Shown: piece by piece, positions 7,165 through 9,672 of the stretch
How positions within the stretch are numbered: the stretch's first letter is position 1
Layout of the letters: each line of letters opens with the position of its first letter
Origin: CAZRHR01 sp964599915
GTDB taxonomy: Bacteria > Bacteroidota > Bacteroidia > CAIKAF01
NCBI GenBank assembly: GCA_964599915.1
Contig: CAZRHR010000084.1
Coordinates: 1-9,672, forward strand
Direction of reading: 5' to 3'
DNA: 9,672 nucleotides
The notes under the pieces: model-generated
What the model was told of the DNA's origin: nothing
The model's database searches: none
Seen by the model: the letters and a program-made list of their open reading frames with translations, nothing else
Translations under genes and position numbers: made by a program

Positions 7165-7986
7165 TTATTCTGATTGCTGGTTAATTTGTGCGATGCGTAC
7201 CTGAGCTAAATCAAATAGTTCTTTCGATTTAAGTTCATAGGCAGAGCCCGCCAATTGAGGGGCAAATTTACGATATTTTTCCAAGACTTGTTCATACCTC
7301 TCTTTTCTTTTTGACTTGATGCTTTTTTCAGCATATAGAAAAAGGGAACGAACCACCTTGTATTGCATTTCGAAACGTCTTGGAGAATCGGGAAACTCCA
7401 TTAAAGTATATTCAAAAGCCTTGGAAGCGGCTTGGTAATATCCTTGGTCAAAATACAATTGAGCACCACGGTAGGATTTTAAATCGAGACGGCTTCTTAG
7501 TTCTTCAATCAAGGCGGTTGCTTCCGCAGCTTTTGGAGAATCTGTAAAGCGGTCAATGAATTGTTGAAGTTTTTGAATGGCATCCCGTGTACTAGAAGGG
7601 TCTAATTGAGGTGCCGGAGCAGCCTTGTATAAGGCATAACCCGACATAAACCAAGCCTCCTCATACCAGGCACTGCGTTGGTAGGTTTTGACAAATAGTT
7701 CAAAATAGAAATTTGCCAACAAATAGTCGCCCGCCCCGAAATGAGATTGGGCAAAGTAGTAGGTAATTTCTTCTGCGCCCTGGCCCGAACGCATAACGGT
7801 ATATAATTCTTCAAATAAAGTAACGGCTTTTGCGTATTTTTTTTTCTGGTACATGTCCATAGCCACTTCACGTTTGAGGGCATAATCGCTCCCTTTCAGG
7901 GCTTTGTTGTAGTCGCTACAACCTGTTATGAGCGACATAGCCAACCCCAAAATCATGAGTGTAAAAAGGACTTTTCCAGATTTCAT
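7165..7986 (-). CDS. bamD: Outer-membrane protein assembly lipoprotein BamD
   Basis: BamD is the essential lipoprotein partner of BamA in the machine that folds beta-barrel proteins into the outer membrane. From ATG 7986 the 273-residue product starts MKSGKVLFTLMILGLAMSLITGC, a lipoprotein signal with lipobox LITGC and the lipid-bearing Cys at 23. An upstream GTG at 8064 would bury this signal behind 26 residues. The mature part is helical with TPR-like repeats: 'AMDMYQKKKYAKAVTLFEEL', 'YYFAQSHFGAGDYLLANFYFELFVKTY', 'AIQKLQQFIDRFTDSPKA' and 'YFDQGYYQAASKAFEYTLMEFPDS'. These match the BamD/YfiO pattern of paired helices with G-Y/A-A positions. It is the first gene of the seven-gene run and lies 1 nt before rpoZ. 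Confidence 0.92.
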   Translation of the reverse strand: MKSGKVLFTLMILGLAMSLITGCSDYNKALKGSDYALKREVAMDMYQKKKYAKAVTLFEELYTVMRSGQGAEEITYYFAQSHFGAGDYLLANFYFELFVKTYQRSAWYEEAWFMSGYALYKAAPAPQLDPSSTRDAIQKLQQFIDRFTDSPKAAEATALIEELRSRLDLKSYRGAQLYFDQGYYQAASKAFEYTLMEFPDSPRRFEMQYKVVRSLFLYAEKSIKSKRKERYEQVLEKYRKFAPQLAGSAYELKSKELFDLAQVRIAQINQQSE

Positions 7987-8014
7987 CACGGCTAAACAAC
8001 GTGGAGATGTCAAC

Positions 8015-8043
8015 CAAATTGTAAATCGTATGTTTTTTTCAAA
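8015..8043 (-). promoter_or_regulatory. Candidate promoter of the bamD operon
   Basis: On the - strand, TTTG (8043-8040) and TACAATTTG (8023-8015) are 16 nt apart. This approximates the Bacteroidota TTTG / TAnnTTTG arrangement, with one extra base in the -7 element and a short spacer. The element lies about 30 nt upstream of the bamD ATG, where a promoter for the long - strand run is expected. The match is imperfect. Confidence 0.35.
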
Positions 8044-8071
8044 GCGCATGAATAGATGCAACACTTAATAT

Positions 8072-8079
8072 TAACTTTG
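8072..8079 (+). promoter_or_regulatory. Candidate -7 element for the oxoamine synthase gene
   Basis: TAACTTTG is an exact match to the Bacteroidota TAnnTTTG -7 element. It lies 28 nt before the ATG at 8108, predicting a start of transcription near 8086 and a leader of about 22 nt. A clear TTTG at -33 is lacking. No Shine-Dalgarno sequence precedes the ATG, which is common in this phylum. Confidence 0.5.
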
Positions 8080-8107
8080 CGCGAAGGTAAACCAAGAAAC
8101 CACATCT

Positions 8108-9361
8108 ATGGCGGATATTTTTGATAAAATCCGGAAAAACCCCGGTCCACTTGGCCAATATGCCAAGGTTGCACATGGATATTTTGCTTTTCCAAAACTG
8201 GAAGGCCCCATTGCTAACCGAATGATGTTCAGAGGGAAAGAAGTATTAGTTTGGTCTTTGAACAACTATCTGGGTTTGGGAAATCATCCGGAAGTTCGTG
8301 CGGTAGATGAAGCCGCCACCAAGGAATTTGGTTTGGCGTACCCGATGGGTGCACGCATGATGACCGGAGAATCGGATTATCACGAAAAACTTGAGCAAGA
8401 ACTGGCCGATTTCACTGAAAAGAAGGCCGGGATGCTGCTCAATTATGGCTATCAAGGGGTCATGAGTGTGGTGGATGCGCTTTTGGGTCGGCACGACGTA
8501 GTTGTGTACGATTCCGAATCGCACGCTTGTCTTGTAGATGGAGTTCGCATGCATGCCGGAAAGCGGTTTGTGTACCAACACAACGACATGGCGAGTTTAG
8601 AAAAACAACTTCAACATGCCCAGCACGTTACTGACCAAACCGGCGGCGGAATCCTTGTGATTACAGAAGGTGTATTCGGTATGGCGGGCGATCAGGGTGA
8701 CCTGCGCGGTGTGGTGGCCCTCAAAAAGAAATATGGTTTCCGACTTTTGGTAGATGATGCCCACGGCATTGGTACCATGGGCCCTAAACTTGGTGGAACG
8801 GGCCAAGAACAAGGCGTGCAAGACGAAATCGATGTGTATTTTGGAACCTTTGCCAAATCTTTCGCCCTGATTGGCGCTTTTGTTTCCGGAGATCCCGATG
8901 TAATTCAATTCCTGAAATACAATACCCGCTCCCAGATTTTTGCCAAAAGCCTACCCATGCCATTGGTCATAACCGCCCTGAAACGGTTGGAAATGATGCG
9001 CACCCGGCCGGAGCTTAAAGAAAAACTATGGACCATTGTTCATGCCTTACAAAAAGGACTCACTTCCTTGGGCTTTAACATCGGAAAAACCAATTCACCC
9101 GTCACTCCGGTCTATCTAAGTGGCGGCCCGGCTGAAGCGTCTAACCTTGTCATGGACCTAAGAGAAAATTACGGCGTGTTTTGCTCCGTGGTGATGTATC
9201 CGGTGGTTCCTAAAGGCATCATTATTCTTCGGTTAATTCCTACGGCTGTGCATACCTTAGAGGATGTAGACTACACCTTGGATGCATTTGCCAAGGTTCG
9301 AGACAAACTGCAAAATGGATTATACGACAAGGAAAATTATGCCGTTGGCATGTCTTCCTAG
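8108..9361 (+). CDS. PLP-dependent alpha-oxoamine synthase (serine palmitoyltransferase / cysteate acyltransferase-like)
   Basis: The 417-residue protein belongs to the fold-type I alpha-oxoamine synthases, which condense an amino acid with an acyl thioester and release CO2. Visible landmarks are 'SLNNYLGLGNHPEV' (50-63), 'YPMGARMMTGESDYHEKLE' (78-96), His139 in SESHACLVDG (the PLP-stacking His), 'VDDAHGIGTMG' with Asp216 and His219, and the Schiff-base Lys250 in GTFAKSFALIGAF. The SHACLVDG and TFAKS blocks and 'HND' at 158-160 fit bacterial serine palmitoyltransferase better than biotin-type (BioF) or Kbl enzymes. In this phylum, close relatives start sphingolipids (serine) or capnine sulfonolipids (cysteate); sequence alone does not tell me which. 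It is cytoplasmic, with no signal peptide. The gene stands alone, with its own promoter element and a strong terminator 26 nt after the stop. Confidence 0.88.
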   Translation: MADIFDKIRKNPGPLGQYAKVAHGYFAFPKLEGPIANRMMFRGKEVLVWSLNNYLGLGNHPEVRAVDEAATKEFGLAYPMGARMMTGESDYHEKLEQELADFTEKKAGMLLNYGYQGVMSVVDALLGRHDVVVYDSESHACLVDGVRMHAGKRFVYQHNDMASLEKQLQHAQHVTDQTGGGILVITEGVFGMAGDQGDLRGVVALKKKYGFRLLVDDAHGIGTMGPKLGGTGQEQGVQDEIDVYFGTFAKSFALIGAFVSGDPDVIQFLKYNTRSQIFAKSLPMPLVITALKRLEMMRTRPELKEKLWTIVHALQKGLTSLGFNIGKTNSPVTPVYLSGGPAEASNLVMDLRENYGVFCSVVMYPVVPKGIIILRLIPTAVHTLEDVDYTLDAFAKVRDKLQNGLYDKENYAVGMSS

Positions 9362-9387
9362 ATAAACGTTATCTCATAGTCATATAC

Positions 9388-9423
9388 AGCGGGTAGAAAG
9401 TGATTTCTCCCGCTTTTCTTTTT
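9388..9423 (+). terminator. Rho-independent terminator after the oxoamine synthase gene
   Basis: AGCGGG (9388-9393) pairs with CCCGCT (9409-9414), and AGAAA (9395-9399) with TTTCT (9404-9408). This makes an 11-bp stem with one bulged T at 9394 and a GTGA tetraloop. TTTCTTTTT follows at 9415-9423. It begins 26 nt after the stop codon. The - strand side has no T run, so it acts on the + strand only. Confidence 0.9.
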
Positions 9424-9672
9424 CCAGACCTTTCGTTGCTGACTTAGACTTTTAGGCCGTTTTAAACGAGTATATGCGCTTAATGTCCGAGTATTTTCAC
9501 GCTGGATGCGTAGATTGTCCACGGGGAGGGGTTGGGCGTAGCCCCGATTTTCGGCTTTTATTTGTTCGTTCTGAAAACGTATACTGAGTATGGCAGTTTG
9601 AGATTCTGGACGCTTCGCGCAGTCAACTCTTTTCTATCTCATACGCCCTCGAGCCGGGCAGGCCGCCGCTTT
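9424..9672. other. Unassigned right-hand tail, possible repeat or edge of another element
   Basis: I recognise no gene in these 249 bases. Visible structure includes GGGG(TT)...(AG)CCCC hairpins at 9528-9545, with wobble pairs, and CCGA-TTT-TCGG at 9544-9554 followed by TTTTATTT. There is a TGAGAT/ATCTCA pair about 40 nt apart near 9600-9641 and a GC-rich last 25 bases. The - strand is open without a stop from 9633 to the TAG at 9360-9358 (91 codons) but has no in-frame ATG, only GTG at 9522, and its end would run through the terminator. The + strand holds a 37-codon frame (9474-9587, MRLMSEYFHAGCVDC...). The structure and dual open frames fit a dispersed intergenic repeat or structured RNA better than a gene; this is inference. 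Confidence 0.4.

Noticed and set aside
7987..8064. Longer BamD starting at GTG 8064
   Set aside because: It would place 26 residues ahead of a complete lipoprotein signal and run through the promoter region.
9361..9373. GATAA-ACG-TTATC inverted repeat just after the oxoamine synthase stop
   Set aside because: A five-base AT-rich stem with a three-base loop is expected by chance and sits before the much stronger terminator.
9358..9522. A 54-codon - strand gene starting at GTG 9522
   Set aside because: Its C-terminal third is encoded by the terminator hairpin and its stop overlaps the neighbouring stop; very basic, with no recognisable family, so not called as a gene.

Overview
The window looks like a housekeeping stretch of a Bacteroidota chromosome, most likely from the Flavobacteriia or a related class. 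The evidence is the gene order bamD - rpoZ - coaBC - DUF4835/PorD - recN - fabI, the divergent Bacteroidota type of omega subunit, Bacteroidota-style lipoprotein signals, and TAnnTTTG-like promoter elements. No phage, IS, CRISPR, tRNA or rRNA gene is visible.

Left end (1-946, + strand): the C-terminal half of a low-molecular-weight protein tyrosine phosphatase overlaps by 4 nt (ATGA) an RsmI-like tetrapyrrole-methylase-family SAM methyltransferase. The methyltransferase is interrupted by one in-frame TAA at codon 78, with recognisable family sequence on both sides in the same frame. Converging on it from the - strand is a small DUF1801 protein (984-1424) that appears to have its own promoter.

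Centre (1533-7986, - strand): a tightly packed seven-gene run, read right to left: bamD (outer-membrane assembly lipoprotein), rpoZ (RNA polymerase omega), coaBC (coenzyme A synthesis), DUF4835/porD (linked to type IX secretion), recN (double-strand-break repair), fabI (enoyl-ACP reductase) and an unrecognised lipoprotein. Gaps run from 30 nt down to 20-nt and 4-nt overlaps, and the run ends at a perfect 10-bp-stem terminator. It combines envelope building (BamD, PorD, FabI, lipoprotein) with CoA supply, transcription and repair.

Right end (7987-9672): a roughly 120-nt divergent promoter region separates bamD from a single-gene + strand unit. That gene encodes a PLP-dependent alpha-oxoamine synthase, a candidate serine palmitoyltransferase or cysteate acyltransferase that would start sphingolipid or sulfonolipid synthesis. 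A strong terminator follows. The last ~250 nt has no recognisable gene, but it has hairpins, a GC-richer edge and opposed open frames, and could be a dispersed repeat or the edge of another element.

I see no clearly new biological system. The points most worth checking are the in-frame stop in the methyltransferase, the altered CoaC active site, the uncharacterised lipoprotein coupled to fabI, and the unexplained right-hand tail.
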